In this document: positions 45,357 to 56,574 of the stretch, in pieces
Layout: the number at the start of each line of letters is the position of its first letter
Position numbering within the stretch: the stretch's first letter is position 1
From: Alligator mississippiensis
Lineage: Eukaryota > Chordata > Crocodylia > Alligatoridae
Length of the DNA: 64,000 bases
Assembly (NCBI RefSeq): GCF_030867095.1
Contig: NC_081832.1
Coordinates: 59,009,444 to 59,073,443, forward strand
Direction: 5' to 3'
Translations under genes and position numbers: made by a program
Notes under the pieces: model-generated
Database searches by the model: none
What the model was told of the DNA's origin: nothing
What the model saw: the letters and a program-made list of their open reading frames with translations, nothing else

Positions 45357-46452
45357 TGTAAACCGGGCAGTACTCCAAGAGGTACCCCCTCTCCAATTGA
45401 AGGGATCAAAGCAGGTGCACAAGCACTGTGGGAGGTGTAGGGACTCTCCTCCCCCTATAGAGCAGAGCCAGACCACCACTGGGGACTTAACCATATACTT
45501 TTTAATGAGGGAACAATACTGGGAACATAACCAGTATAAACCAGGGGGGTATAGGGGACACTACAATGCCCCGAAGGGGCAGGATTTAACAAAGGTTAGA
45601 CACTTACTATCATAGACATATTCATCCAGTTGACAAAAAAGACAGGGTTCACCAAAATGTAAAACACAAACAGCAGAACAAACAATACTGGTTAGTATTA
45701 CTGGAAATACAAAAGGCACAAAATACAAAATGTCAAATTACAAGGAATATAGGGCCTAGGTACCCGGAGGGGGAGAAAGGGGAAAAACACAATGGTCCCT
45801 TTCCACTGCAAGAGGAATTTTTCCTTGTTAGTTCACTCACCCCAAGTCATCAAAGCTGGGACTTGAACCCAAATGTCCTACGTGGTAGACAGAAACACTG
45901 CCACACAGCCACCACTGGTAGTAGTGCTCCAAGCTGCTAGGGGTCTTGACCTTCCCAGAGCCCCGGCCGCACATTGAGCTGTCTGGCCTCTGATTGGAGG
46001 AGCTGGAAGCAGAGCTGGGAACCTCTCAGGTCACTGCTCAGATCCCGCTGGAGCTGGGGAGCCTCTCCTGCTGGCCACAGCCTCTCATAGGGGATCCTGG
46101 AGCCCAGTGGGGAACCTCTCCTGCCAGTTGCATGCTGCACTGCTGAGGACCCCAGTGCTACCTGCAGGTCCCACTCCTTCAGGCTCTTTTGGGGCAACAG
46201 CTCCCACCCCACTGGCTCAGCTCTTGCCAGCTCCCTGAAGCTCCTTCCTTGTGGTCCCTCACTGGTCTCCTCCCTGAGTCAGCCACACTACCCCTTTTTA
46301 TCCCCCTCCTGGTGACCCACAGGGCCAATCAGGGGACATGGAGGGCGAGTCTCTGGGGCCTGATTGGCGAGGAAAGGGAATCCCAAGTCCTCCAATCATC
46401 TTTTACCCCTTCAAAACCCCTGGGCTAAGTCACTACCAGTCAGTCCGTCACA
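45357..46452 (-). mobile_element. LTR-like fossil, copy 1 (minus orientation)
   Basis: About 1.1 kb, TGTAA...GTCACA on the plus strand, so TG...CA in either reading. Read on the minus strand it has CCAAT-containing and TATA-like (AAAGGGG) promoter sequence near its start and an ATTAAA (about 45499) near its end, as U3-R-U5 would. It aligns along its whole length with 47234-48254. No internal retroviral genes lie beside it. It sits inside an older hAT-like element. No target duplication is visible. Confidence 0.65.
45855..45910 (-). other. tRNA-Gly-like module inside LTR copy 1
   Basis: The minus strand reads CTGTCTACCACGTAGGACA, then GGGTTCAAGTCCCAGC, matching the anticodon arm and T arm of tRNA-Gly (GCCTGCCACGCGGGAGG ... 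GGGTTCGATTCCCGGC), with a perfect B box GGTTCAAGTCC. The acceptor stem is absent, so it is not a tRNA gene. Confidence 0.6.
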
Positions 46453-46975
46453 TCAAAATGAAACAAATGCCTTTGAAACAGCTTCAAAACGAAACAAGGG
46501 AACTTGAAACATTTCAAAAGTTTTGAAACATTATGAGTTTCAAAGCTGGGCTTTCTTGGCTTCAGCACCAGTCCTAGCCGGCAGCAGCAGCCTCCTGTCA
46601 TCCAGCGCAGATCCAGGGGCCACGCCTCCTGGGAGGATTCTGGCCCAGCCCCCAGCCCTCTTAGGGATGCAGGCCCCTGGATCTGCGTAGCGGGTGACAG
46701 CATGCTGTCACTGCCAGGTAGGACCAGCGGCAGCACCAATCTTCTCAGTCCTTGGCACAGGCTGCACCCAGCGCCAGTCCCAGCTGGCAGCAGCATCCCC
46801 CTGTCATCTGGCAGGCAGATTGGGGGCCTGCCCGGGAGGGCTGCAGGGCTTTGCTGGACTCCTCCCAGGGATGCGGGCCCCCAAGCTGCCTGCTGGATCA
46901 TAGGATGCTGCTGCTGCCAGTTGGGACTGGCACTGGGCGAATAGATGTTCTCCTAGCCCCTGATGTTTGACCCTT

Positions 46976-47219
46976 GTATACTTACAGGCTACCACCAAGT
47001 CCCCCCGAGTCTTCTCTTGTCCAGGCTAAACAGTCCTATGTCCTTCAGCCTCTCCTCATATGGTCTATTCTCCAGACCTCTAATTATTCGTGTGACCCTC
47101 CTTTGCACTCTTTCCAGCTTCTCTACATCTCTCTTGGAGTGCGGCACCCAGAACCGGACACAGTACTCCAGCTGCAGCCTAACCAATGCTGAGTAGAATG
47201 CTAGCTAGTGTAGCACCAC
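46976..47219 (-). mobile_element. CR1 LINE ORF2 C-terminal fragment
   Basis: The minus strand encodes [35 protein letters not shown] and [19 protein letters not shown], a textbook CR1 C-terminus, open for about 65 codons. Younger in look than the copy at 41125. Confidence 0.92.
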
Positions 47220-47233
47220 ACTGCAATATACTC

Positions 47234-48254
47234 TGTAACCCGGCGGTACTCCAAAAGGTACCCCCTCTCCAACTGAAGGGATCAGAGCAGGCACACAAGC
47301 GCTGTGGGAGGTGTGGGGATTCTATTCCCCCTATAGAGCAGAGCCAGACCACCACTGGGGACTTAACCATATACCTTTTAACGAGGGAACATAACAGGCA
47401 TAATCAGGGGGGTATAGTGGACACCACAATGCCCCAAGGGGCAGGATTCAACAAGGGTTAGACACTTACAATCATTGGCAAAAGACAGGGTTAACAAAAT
47501 ATAAAACACAAAACACAAACAACAGAGCAAACAATACTGGTTGGGGAAATATAAAAAGGCACAAAGTACAAAATGTCAAAGGACAAAGAAATATAGGGCC
47601 TGGGTCACTGGAGGGGGAGAAAGGGGAGAAAACACAATGGCTCCTGTCTACTGCAAGAGGAATTTCTCCTTGTTAGCTCACTCATCCCAAGTCACCAAAG
47701 CTGAGCCTTGAACTCAGATCTCCCATGTGGTAGGCAAGAACACTGCTACACAGCCAGTACTGCTCCCAGCTGCTAGGAGTCTTGACCTTCCTGGAGCCCC
47801 AACCTCACGTCAAGCTGCCTGGTTTCTGATTGGAGGAGCTGGAAGCCAAGCTGGGACCCCTCAGGTCGCTGCTCAGATCCTCCTGCTGGCCACAGCCTCT
47901 TGTAGGGGGTCCTGGAGTCCAGCAGGATGCCTCTTTTGCTGGCCACACACCATGCTGCTGAGGGTCCCACTGCTGCCTGCAGGTCCTGCTCCTTCAGGCT
48001 CTTCTAGGGCAACTGCTTCCACCCCACTGGCTCAGCTCTTCAAAGCTCCTTCCTCATAGTCCCTCACTGGTCTCCTCCTGAGTCAGCCATGCTGCCCCTT
48101 TTATCCCCCTCCAGGTGACCCAAGGGGCCAATCAGGGGACATGAGGGGTGAATCTCTGGGCCTGATTGGTAAGGAAAGGGAATCCCAACTCCTCCAATCA
48201 TCTTTTGCCCTTTCAAAACTCCTGGGCTAGGTCACTGCCAGCTAGCTCATCACA
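47234..48254 (-). mobile_element. LTR-like fossil, copy 2, with 4-bp target duplication
   Basis: Plus strand TGTAACCCGGCGGTACTCC ... AGCTCATCACA. Both flanks are ACTC (47230-47233, 48255-48258), as for many gammaretrovirus-like insertions. On the minus strand CCAAT (GATTGGCCCC) and a TATA-like GGATAAAAGGGG sit about 120-150 bp from the start. It looks like a solo LTR; there is no coding region between it and copy 1, only hAT-like and CR1 sequence. Confidence 0.72.
47700..47755 (-). other. tRNA-Gly-like module inside LTR copy 2
   Basis: The minus strand reads TTCTTGCCTACCACATGGGA, then GAGTTCAAGGCTCAGC. It is closer to tRNA-Gly than the module in copy 1 over the anticodon arm (TTCTCGCCTGCCACGCGGGA in the tRNA), though its B box is worn. 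Confidence 0.6.
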
Positions 48255-48259
48255 ACTCC

Positions 48260-48965
48260 ATATACTGAGAAGCAATTTCTAACACATTGTAATTTAAGCA
48301 AAAAAAAAATCTATTCAAACATCAGTTTTTATTTTCATACAATCCGTTTTAATTCCACGTGGAAAAAGTCAAAGTCATTCCAGGTACCCTTGATTAGCAG
48401 ATGCTTGCAGTCCAGTTAATCTCTTTTTGCTGCCTAAGTCTGTGACTGTACATAAGGTTGTTTGTTGAAAAACATTCATGAATAATATCCTTGCCTAAGC
48501 AGTGCATTTTAAGAGCTGTCAGGTTGCTATACTTCTAAAGGCCCTTCTATAGGCCTTGTTCACCCAGAACTCTTCTAACATGTTTTATTTAAATCGTAGT
48601 AAGCATTACCGTCCCAAATTAAAAGAACATGTTCTGAGCAGTTCCACAGTAATGTTTACTACAATCTCGAATGGGATCTCTGGCTCACTGTTGATTATTA
48701 GTCCCAACCCCCTGCATGCACTAGTCATAAACCAGTTCCCATGCAGCATAAACATGGTTTTTAGGAGCTGCACATGGGACATGAGGATTTTGAACTGATT
48801 CTGGTACAGTCCCTGGGCCGGGACCAACAATCAACTGATTGTTATTTCCAGCCCCACACCATGCACCGGTCTTGAACTAGCTCCAGTGTGGCTCAAACAT
48901 GGAGCTGCAAGCTGGGCAGTGTCTTGAACCAGCCCTGATGAAGTCCTGGGACTTGGGTATACAAT
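48260..48965. other. No gene recognised; possible worn MITE at 48575-48860
   Basis: Facing GAACATGTTC-like and AACATGTTTTA motifs suggest an old inverted-repeat element, but the ends cannot be placed. Confidence 0.35.
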
Positions 48966-48970
48966 CAGCT

Positions 48971-49758
48971 TGTTGGCTACAAATGTCCGACTCAGGATCC
49001 TTAAAATTGTGGTTTATTAGGTGGATTGAAACACTGTAATGAAGTTAAATCATAAACCTTGGGGCTGGTCCCCACACACACACATGCACACACACAGTAG
49101 CAAGCTACAAGAATTGGGTACACCTATCCTACAAGCGCTGGAGTTTGCCGTCGATGGCCAATCGAGGCTTCTTTCAGCGTGGTGTTATTCTTCAGAAGGG
49201 GGTCACCAGCTGGTCCTTCTGGCTGGACAGGTCAGGTGCTGGTCAAGTTGGAGATCAAGAGGGCGCCGCTGAGGGTCACTTTTCACTGCTTTTTATCTGT
49301 CCTTGGCAGATTTTGGTGACTCCCCAGTTTTCAGGTTTGCCCAATCCAGGGGTTGTTGACCCTCATGGGACTTCCCCCTCGGTGGCTACTGGATGGCATG
49401 TGTCAGCCCCAGGGGTCGTCCACATGTACGTGCAGGTTTGGGAGTCCGTTGATGAATTTTGAATAGGGCTCTGGGAGCGGTCCATCTGGAGATATTCATT
49501 CCAAAAGTTGGTCCCCGGCGTTGATTAACTCAGACCAGGGCTTCTAGCCCTTGAACAGTGATGTTTAGAGATTTCCTGGTTGTTACATTGTCTTCTATTG
49601 ATTTCTTCCATTGGTTGATCTGCAGTTTCCCTAGGTGTTAATTGCTGTCTGCTACTGTGTTATGCATTCAAACACTGATTCACTCGCTCTTTCAGGGGCC
49701 GCCTGATACAGGGAAGCGGCAGTTTGACTCCTGCCCTTGTTAACATTGTTACTAAACA
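48971..49758 (-). mobile_element. LTR-like fossil, third family
   Basis: Read on the minus strand it starts TGTTTAGTAACAATG and ends TTTGTAGCCAACA. A TATA-like GATAAAAAGC lies near 49290 and AATAAA near 49015, in LTR order. A (CA)n-rich tract lies near 49075-49097. No retroviral genes beside it and no target duplication found. Confidence 0.45.
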
Positions 49759-49764
49759 CATTTA

Positions 49765-50780
49765 CAGTTGAAAGGTGAGGAGTATAAAATATAGGCTACA
49801 AATGTAATGCCATGGCACACAAATAGATAAAAATACCAAAATACAAGGGGAGATACAAAATGAACACATACAAATTTTAAAACACAATTCCTTATCTTAA
49901 AGTGAAAGAAAGAGGAAGGAAGAAAAGGTAGAAGAGGAAAAACATATCCAAGGAGGGGAGAGCAACTGCAGGCAAGAGGAAAAGGGGGCTTTCTGCTACA
50001 AGCTGATTATGGATCCCAGTCTGGGGACCACAAGTTGCTCGTATTATCTCCATGGAGTGGTCAAACAATGGCATAAAATGTACTACTTAATATGATCTAG
50101 AGATATTCCTCCCAGGAAAAGTCTTAAGTTTGTTATGATATGATCTCATTTAACAGGTGTTTTAGTGTCTGAACACTTGAGCGCTTACATTTTAAGAGCA
50201 GTTAACACATCCTACATGTAAGGTGTGACAGGGTCCTATTACTATTTCTGTTTCCTTGTCCTCCATCTAGCTACTGTGTTTGCTAGTTTCTTGTGAATAC
50301 ATTTCAAATTAAAACAAAAAACAAGGGGGGAAAGAAACTTTTTAAACAATGAAAGAGAATGTTGCCAAGAAAAATCCTAGCCTGTCATCTTTATATTCAG
50401 TTCAAAATTGGGTGTGTGCATGTGTAGGCAAAATACGTGTGAGAGAAGGAACTTTTGCAAAGCTGTTCAGTTACATCGCCTGGCTTATGATGAGATCTGT
50501 AATTAATGACAGCAGGGGAACATCTTATTTCACTTCCAGCCTTGGGACTCATCTCCTGTCATCCAATTGCCCAAGTCATTTTTGAACCGATAATTGAGCT
50601 TCAGTGCTAGAATAAGATTTTTCTCCCTTGCTAATGTTATGAGGATCAAGTGTAAATGTTATTTTCTGGCTCCAGCTAAGCTAATCTATCAACCTACGCA
50701 TTCTGCTTGCCCAGGCAGACTCTGCATTAGACAAACTGAACTGTTTAGAAACGAACCAAGCAAGTTGAAAACAGTTCAGA
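49765..50780. other. No gene recognised
   Basis: Non-repetitive AT-rich sequence leading into the candidate exon block. Confidence 0.45.
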
Positions 50781-51185
50781 CTATCTTGCAAGGGTGAGAG
50801 AGAGAGAGAGAAAGAGGAAAAAGAGAAAAAAAAACTTTCCAAGCATCAAGAGCTTTTCAGCCATATGTGTGTAAAAAATTTCTTTCCAAATCACGTGACA
50901 TGAGGAAGAGGCTCAAATCCATTACGCAATAATGAAAATATGCCGTTGGCAAAGTTAAGCCAAAACCTGAAGTGCTGCAGGAAGCTGGGAATACAAGGAA
51001 AAAAGAATCAAACTTAAAAAAAGTTGGAGAACTTTAAATTTCAGGCTATCTCAGAAGGAAGCTGTTTGCAACAATAACTGGGATTCTGGCTACACTGTGT
51101 GACAGTGATTTGCAGTGGAACATCTGCTTAAGATTCAGTAGGTTTTCCAGTGCATGTCAAGATCTAACTGAAGAGATTAGTCCTG
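50780..51185 (+). other. Candidate non-coding first exon
   Basis: A GA-rich tract (50798-50819) is followed by about 370 bases of non-repetitive sequence ending TTAGTCCTG|GTGAGTAG, a good splice donor at 51186. The block has no long open frame, as a 5' UTR exon would. In mammals C1QTNF2 follows SLU7 in the same orientation and has a non-coding first exon, so this could be its start. The assignment is inference from synteny only; no coding exon is present to confirm it. Confidence 0.25.
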
Positions 51186-51189
51186 GTGA

Positions 51190-53095
51190 GTAGAATTTCC
51201 TTTTTTTTCTCCCCTCCCTTAGCCTTAACTTTGAAAAACGTACCAAATAAGGTCTAAATTTTTGTGCACTTAGTTTTCTGGGACATGCAAAGGAATCCTT
51301 AATAGCAACAGACTCAAAAGAAATAATCCAGTGGGGAAGAGCTCATCATAGACGTTTGTTTGGAGCAGTCAACTGCTTCAGTTTCAACTGCAACCTTTTC
51401 CTCCGTTTTGCCATTGGTGACTTGTATAACATTTTGTACACAAACCTAGTCAAAGATTGCCACAGGTACCAGCTGTTGGCTTAACGGCACAGACAGTGAT
51501 GCAATTCCAACTACAAAAAAAACTTCTCCTTTTTCAGTGTGTAAGGTTGACAGCATTTTGCCTAACAGGCAATGGGCCAAATTCATTCCTGGTGTAACTC
51601 TAGTGATCTTCATGGCTGTACAGTACTAAAAATTAAATGCATCCATTTTAAAACTGCATTATTACTAAACAATGCACTTTGTTTAAAACCAAATAATTTA
51701 TTAGCTTTTTGCAGATAAACCTTGTCTTGCCATTTCTATTAGTGTGATACTATAATACAATTAGCAGGGGAAAAGATTATGATCAAAGAAAAATCAGTCG
51801 CTTTAAGAACACTGGAACTGTAATTATTCTGTAGGGCTCCAAAGGTGGGAGGCTGTAGTTTTATTTAATCAATGTGTACAGGAAACATCAGGGTGAAATG
51901 AAAAATCAAATCTTTTCACTCAGAAAACTGCTACAGGAAGCATCTGAAGGCATGAAGAAGGAAAATATCATCAGTTTAGGGAGTGCAAGAATTGATCCAG
52001 GCAGTCAATATTCAGGCAATAGAGAATATTCTTTCTTCCTCCTCCCCCGCTCATACACACAAAACCAGATTGTTTTTGTGGACTTCCTTGCTCGACAATT
52101 ACTACTGAGTCAGGTCATTCATCACTGCCCGACCACCCTTATAGATGGATAAATACTGCTTCCAATTGTATGATTTTACATTTGCAAAGCAGTTGAGATG
52201 TAATAAGGAATGTATACTACACAATAACAGAAAGGAACAGCTGTTCTTCTGTGCCTGGTGCTAAGTGCCATGCCCAAAACCTTTCCTTGCCCAGATCCTG
52301 TTTTAATTTCTTTTAATTTATTTTAAATTATATATGGTATCTGATTTCCTAACTGTAAAATTGCTCAGAAAACTCAGTATGAACAAGATTCTGGGCTGTT
52401 ATAATGGGAATCTTCTCTAGTAAGGGAATTTGTAGAAGCAAACTAAGACAAATAGATTTTCAGAGTAAATAAAGCAGAATACCTCTGGTGGCTGGGTTGG
52501 ATACAGGGGTGGGGGCGGGTTATACATGCAAACCATGCTAGAAGAGCATGGGTTTGTTCCCTTGTTAGCAGGTAGTCCACATGAGGTAGTTTGCAAGTCA
52601 TCCATTACATTTACTAGAGGAACCTGTCTTTCAGCTCAGATAACTCCCAGCCCAACTAATGGTAATTTATGATTTTAACCCTGAAAATTCAGGGTTCAAA
52701 TTCTATGGAATGTCCTACGAACAGAAATGTATTGACTCCCTGGGAACAGAGACACCACTGGAGAAAAAGAAGCTCCTCTTCCAGTTCCTCTGGAAAGAAA
52801 CAGCTCCGTCTGAGTTTGAAGCTCCTCTTCCAGCTCAGCTTCTCCCTCTCCACCCCCTACTCCAATGTCTTGAGGACTCATGGGTTCACAAGGAATCCTC
52901 ATGAAAGGAAGAGGGTCACCAAAACTGAACTAGTAGGTGGGAGCCACATTTTATTTCAGTGTTTCATCGTGTATAATCAACAGAAATACTAGAACCAGCC
53001 CAGAAAACAGGGGCATTCCCACTTTTAGGGCCACATCGTCTCCGCGACTTGGAGAGAGGGTTTGTTACATATTTTTATAGCAGAGGCTATGACAA
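51190..53095. other. No gene recognised
   Basis: Mostly unique sequence. Open frames at 51874-52152 and 52659-52904 (+) show no domain and no splice support. Confidence 0.45.
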
Positions 53096-53098
53096 AGT

Positions 53099-53345
53099 GG
53101 GCACGTCTACACAAGACACTAACTGTGCAATAGCATAGCATTGCGCAGTAGCGTGTTGGACAAAACCTGTACTAATATGCTACTGCACAGTAGTATTAGG
53201 CTACTGTGCAGTAAGCATCACTAAAAAGCCATGTGGCAGTGCTACTGTGCAGTAGCACAAGTTATTGCATATTGATTTAGTACTTGGTTAACCAACCAAG
53301 TACAAAACTTAATATGCAGTAACTATGGCACATTAATGACCATAT
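53099..53345. mobile_element. Palindromic MITE related to 6110-6512
   Basis: Several palindromic units: GTGCTACTGTGCAGTAGCAC (53240-53259), TACTGCACAGTA, and GTACTTGGTTAACCAACC (53280 onward). Ends GGGCACGTCTACACAA and TATAGACACATTGA face each other. The shared motif TGTGCAGTAG ties it to the element at 6110. Confidence 0.65.
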
Positions 53346-54795
53346 AGACACATTGATTAAGAAAAAAAATGAAACAATCCTTTAGGACTCGATCTCTGCA
53401 TAGAACATGATTACAAATATGCAGTCCTCTGCATATCTGCTGTATAACGATGCTCCAGAACCTAACTGTTACAGGCTGTGTGAAAGAACATCGTACAAAG
53501 GATTCTCCCTGAGGGTATGGGTTTTTCATTATTCCGGAAATTCTCCTGCATCATCCCTGAGAGGTCTGGGAACTGTAATGCCATCAAGGGGAAAACAACC
53601 TCCTGTCCAGATCTGCCTCTTCCTAGAAATGCACAGAGGACCTGTACTTCCACTGTAGCCCTTACTGCCTAGTGGACCATCCCTTTCTTTGCTTCTTAGC
53701 CCAGGATTGAGCCAAGTGCTACCAAGTCTATGGAGGGGAAGTCCTGACTCCACTCCTCCCCACCACACCCCTCCCCTCCCCTCCCCTCCCCTCCAAACCC
53801 CAGCCCACCCTGCCCTGCACGTGGATCCAACCCTATGCAGAGAGGGCTTCTGGGTTCAAAAAGGTAGGGGGGATTTTGCCACAGATCCTTCAATGCAAAT
53901 ACACAAACTGGACTTGGATACAAATCATCTGTAACCATTACTGGATAAGTAGGCCAAAAAGCATCCTTGCTCATTAATCCTATAAAGCTTGCAAAATAAA
54001 TTGGTGGATGGATGGTTTATTATTGGAAGTGTTAAAAGAAAAAACATTTTCTGCCCTAATAAAATCTTGCAAACTACTTCTACACTGAAGCTGAGAGAGA
54101 AGCAGGACCTCTGTACAGAGCTATAAAGCCGAGTTTTAACATCAGCTCTAACACCAACCCATCCTGTAGCTTTGGGCAGTCATGGCAACAATGTAGAGGT
54201 GTCTCCACTAGGGTTGCCAACTTTGCATGCCAATCTGGGCGTGCAAGGCTGGTGCCAGGCCTGATCCCAGCATGCAGTGGCCAGCTGAGGCTGCAGGGGC
54301 CCAATCTGGGCATGTGTATTTGGGTGGTGGCAGCATGAGGCCCAACCCTGGTGTGCAGGGCCTGAGCCAGCCCATGGACTGACCCCATGCCACTCATCTG
54401 GCCTGCAGGGACGAAAGACTGAGTACCACTGCTGTAAGATTTTGAGAGCAGGACTTGGTGGGGTGTGTCCCTAAAAGTATTAAATAGTTATACAGAAACT
54501 GAGAACAGCCATGTTCGTAATTGGGGCAGATCTGAGGGAAGAGAGGGATGCACTGGTGCACTTGTACCCCACCTTGATTCCTGTTCCACCTCAAGTTTAA
54601 AACCAACAGTCTGATAGAGGCAGCAGCATTTCTATTAAGACAGCAGAGAGTGTGTCAATTGACACTATGGCTCATTAAAATCTATATGATTCCTTCAAAA
54701 CTCTTCATTCCACAAATGTTAGGGACCCTCTCTTCTTTTTAATGGTCTTGACATTAAAGACTATTTAATGGTCTTGACCTTCTCTCCTTTTATAT
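53346..54795. other. No gene recognised; contains a (CCCCT)n tract
   Basis: CCCCT repeats at 53768-53794. A stretch starting TAGGGTTGCCAACTTTG near 54209 looks like the left end of a hAT-type repeat also seen at 56580. No exon found. Confidence 0.45.
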
Positions 54796-54799
54796 GGTC

Positions 54800-55080
54800 T
54801 TAGGTTTCCTTGTACCTGCAGATCCCCCACCAGGTCATCCCCTGTAGCCAGCACCACGTCCAGCAAAGCATTCCCCCTAGTGGGATCGTATACCTTCTGC
54901 ATTAGGTGGAGGTCCTATTTGTAGGTTAAGAACCTACATAAGCAGTAGGTTCTGGCTGACTGATCCTCCCAGCTGATGTCAGGGTAGTTTAGGTCACCCA
55001 CAACAACCATATCTCTTGACCGTATGGCCTCTGACAGCTGCCCATTGAATTCCAGGTCTAGCTTACCCTCCTGGTGTGGC
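54800..55080 (-). mobile_element. CR1 LINE endonuclease-domain fragment
   Basis: The minus strand encodes VVVGDLNYPDISWEDQSART, the CR1 endonuclease motif GDFNYPDICW region with the catalytic Asp. Truncated on both sides. Confidence 0.85.
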
Positions 55081-55089
55081 AGTCTATAG

Positions 55090-55382
55090 TAGAAACTATA
55101 GTAGTAGCCAAGGTGGGGGTTTAAACCTTTCCTCAGGCTTACTTAGTCCTGCCGGGACCTCACCATGCTCCCCCTCAGCTCAGCTTCCCTGTGGAAGGGA
55201 AAGGAGGGCTGCTCTAATGCCCCAGGGCTTCTGGTCTGAGCTGCTGCATACATGTGCCTGCATTTCTGGAATGAAAAGGGAATGTCTACCCAGCTGCAAA
55301 ATGGTTCAGTCTCTGCAGGTTAGACTGACCTGCAAAGATTTAATCAGTCCAGGCTCGGGGTTTTGAATCTCTGTCCTTAGCC
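55090..55382. mobile_element. Harbinger-like element, right-half copy (copy 3)
   Basis: GGTTAGACTGACCTGCAAAG and AATCAGTCCAGGCTC match the right half of 1836-2548; the end CTGTCCTTAGCC is the clean terminal sequence. The left half is missing; the CR1 piece adjoins. Confidence 0.7.
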
Positions 55383-56570
55383 CAGATGAAGGATTGATCA
55401 CCAGTTTAAAACACACACACACATGCACACGCCTCCAAAAAGCAAATTAGAAACAGATTACATATATCCCTCTCTTTCTCTCTCTAAACTATAAGCAATG
55501 GTCCCAGGGGTGAAGGTCAGGAAGAAAGTTTAGCGTACAGCAAGTATTCTGTCAAGATTCTGTGGTTCAATGAAATGTCAGGTTTTGTTGAACTGTTGTC
55601 CAACACAAATATCTATTTTGTAAAAATGCCCAGCACAGGGACAGTGTTTTATGGATATTAACTAATTATTGTAAGCTCATCAGGGCACTGGACTGTATTT
55701 GTTTGTAACAAACATAAATACTAAATTTTCTCACATAGAACTTGCACTCTTCCCCCCAAAACCAGCTGGAGAAAATTGGAGTGAGCATTATATGCAAGTA
55801 AAAGAGTTTGGAAATTTGAGGGTGGGGCAGAACAATGGCAGTACTAATTGTGCAGCTCTGGCAACCACAGCAATTAATACTGTCACCACTCCTTCCTTCC
55901 CTGCTGCTCACCACAAATTTCCAGATACCTGGGGTAACCCCTTCTTCCCAACCTTGTGCCAGATCAGGGTGGTGTGCAAGGTTGGTCTGTGGCCACAGTG
56001 CAGGGTTGGGCCCTACCCACAGCCCTGGATCCAGCACACGGCTTCAGAGCCAGTGAATAGGGTTGGACCTGGAATGTAGCTGGAGCTAGCATGTCAGATT
56101 GGGCCCCAGTGTGCAGTCCCCAGCTCTCACACACACCCTCCAGCCCCCATCCCAATGCATGGCTGCCAGGCCCCTGTCCTCAATCCCAAACTCTGGTGCA
56201 TAGCTCCCAGCCCCCAGCTTTGAAAATCCCAGACATTTGCTACTTACCATACTTCATGGTAAGATTCTTTTTCATCTTGGGACCTTGCAAACATAGGGGG
56301 TGTGTTATATTCGAGGGTGGGGTATATGTGAAAAATATAGTAATATATCTATGGTGGAGTACTCAAGCTTTAAATAAATGTATCTTTCATGGAAAAATGA
56401 GGAAGGCTTTCCTTATGCTCCAGGGTAAAAGGGAAGTATCTAAGCTAGATTTATATAAACTAGCTCAAGTGCTGAGAGTAGTCTAACTCATAGCTGCATG
56501 GCACTCAGATGCATGCAATTCATACTGAGATCCACACTGCCAGTATTTGAGCTAGTTCATCTGAAGCCAG
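55383..56570. other. No gene recognised; fragments of the TACNGTATTTAC family
   Basis: Pieces near 55725-55830 (CACTCTTCCCCCC...GCATTATATGCAAGTAAA) and 56250-56345 resemble the interior and ends of the DNA transposon at 26130-26864. A (CA)n tract lies near 55412-55428. Confidence 0.4.
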
Positions 56571-56574
56571 TGGA

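Larger units (their letters stand above)
45276..46960. mobile_element. TAGGNNTGTGCAAA hAT-like element split by an LTR
   Basis: Begins TAGGACTGTGCAAAATTTCA. The arm GTTTTGAAGCTGTTTCGATG (about 45307-45330) faces GAAACAGCTTCAAAACGAAA (about 46476-46496), with the LTR 45357-46452 lying exactly between. GC-rich filler continues to about 46960, where a CR1 piece begins. The right end is not resolved. Confidence 0.5.

Noticed and set aside
45855-45910. Possible functional tRNA-Gly gene
   Set aside because: The B box and anticodon arm are present but the acceptor stem is not, and the block is embedded in a repeated 1-kb element.
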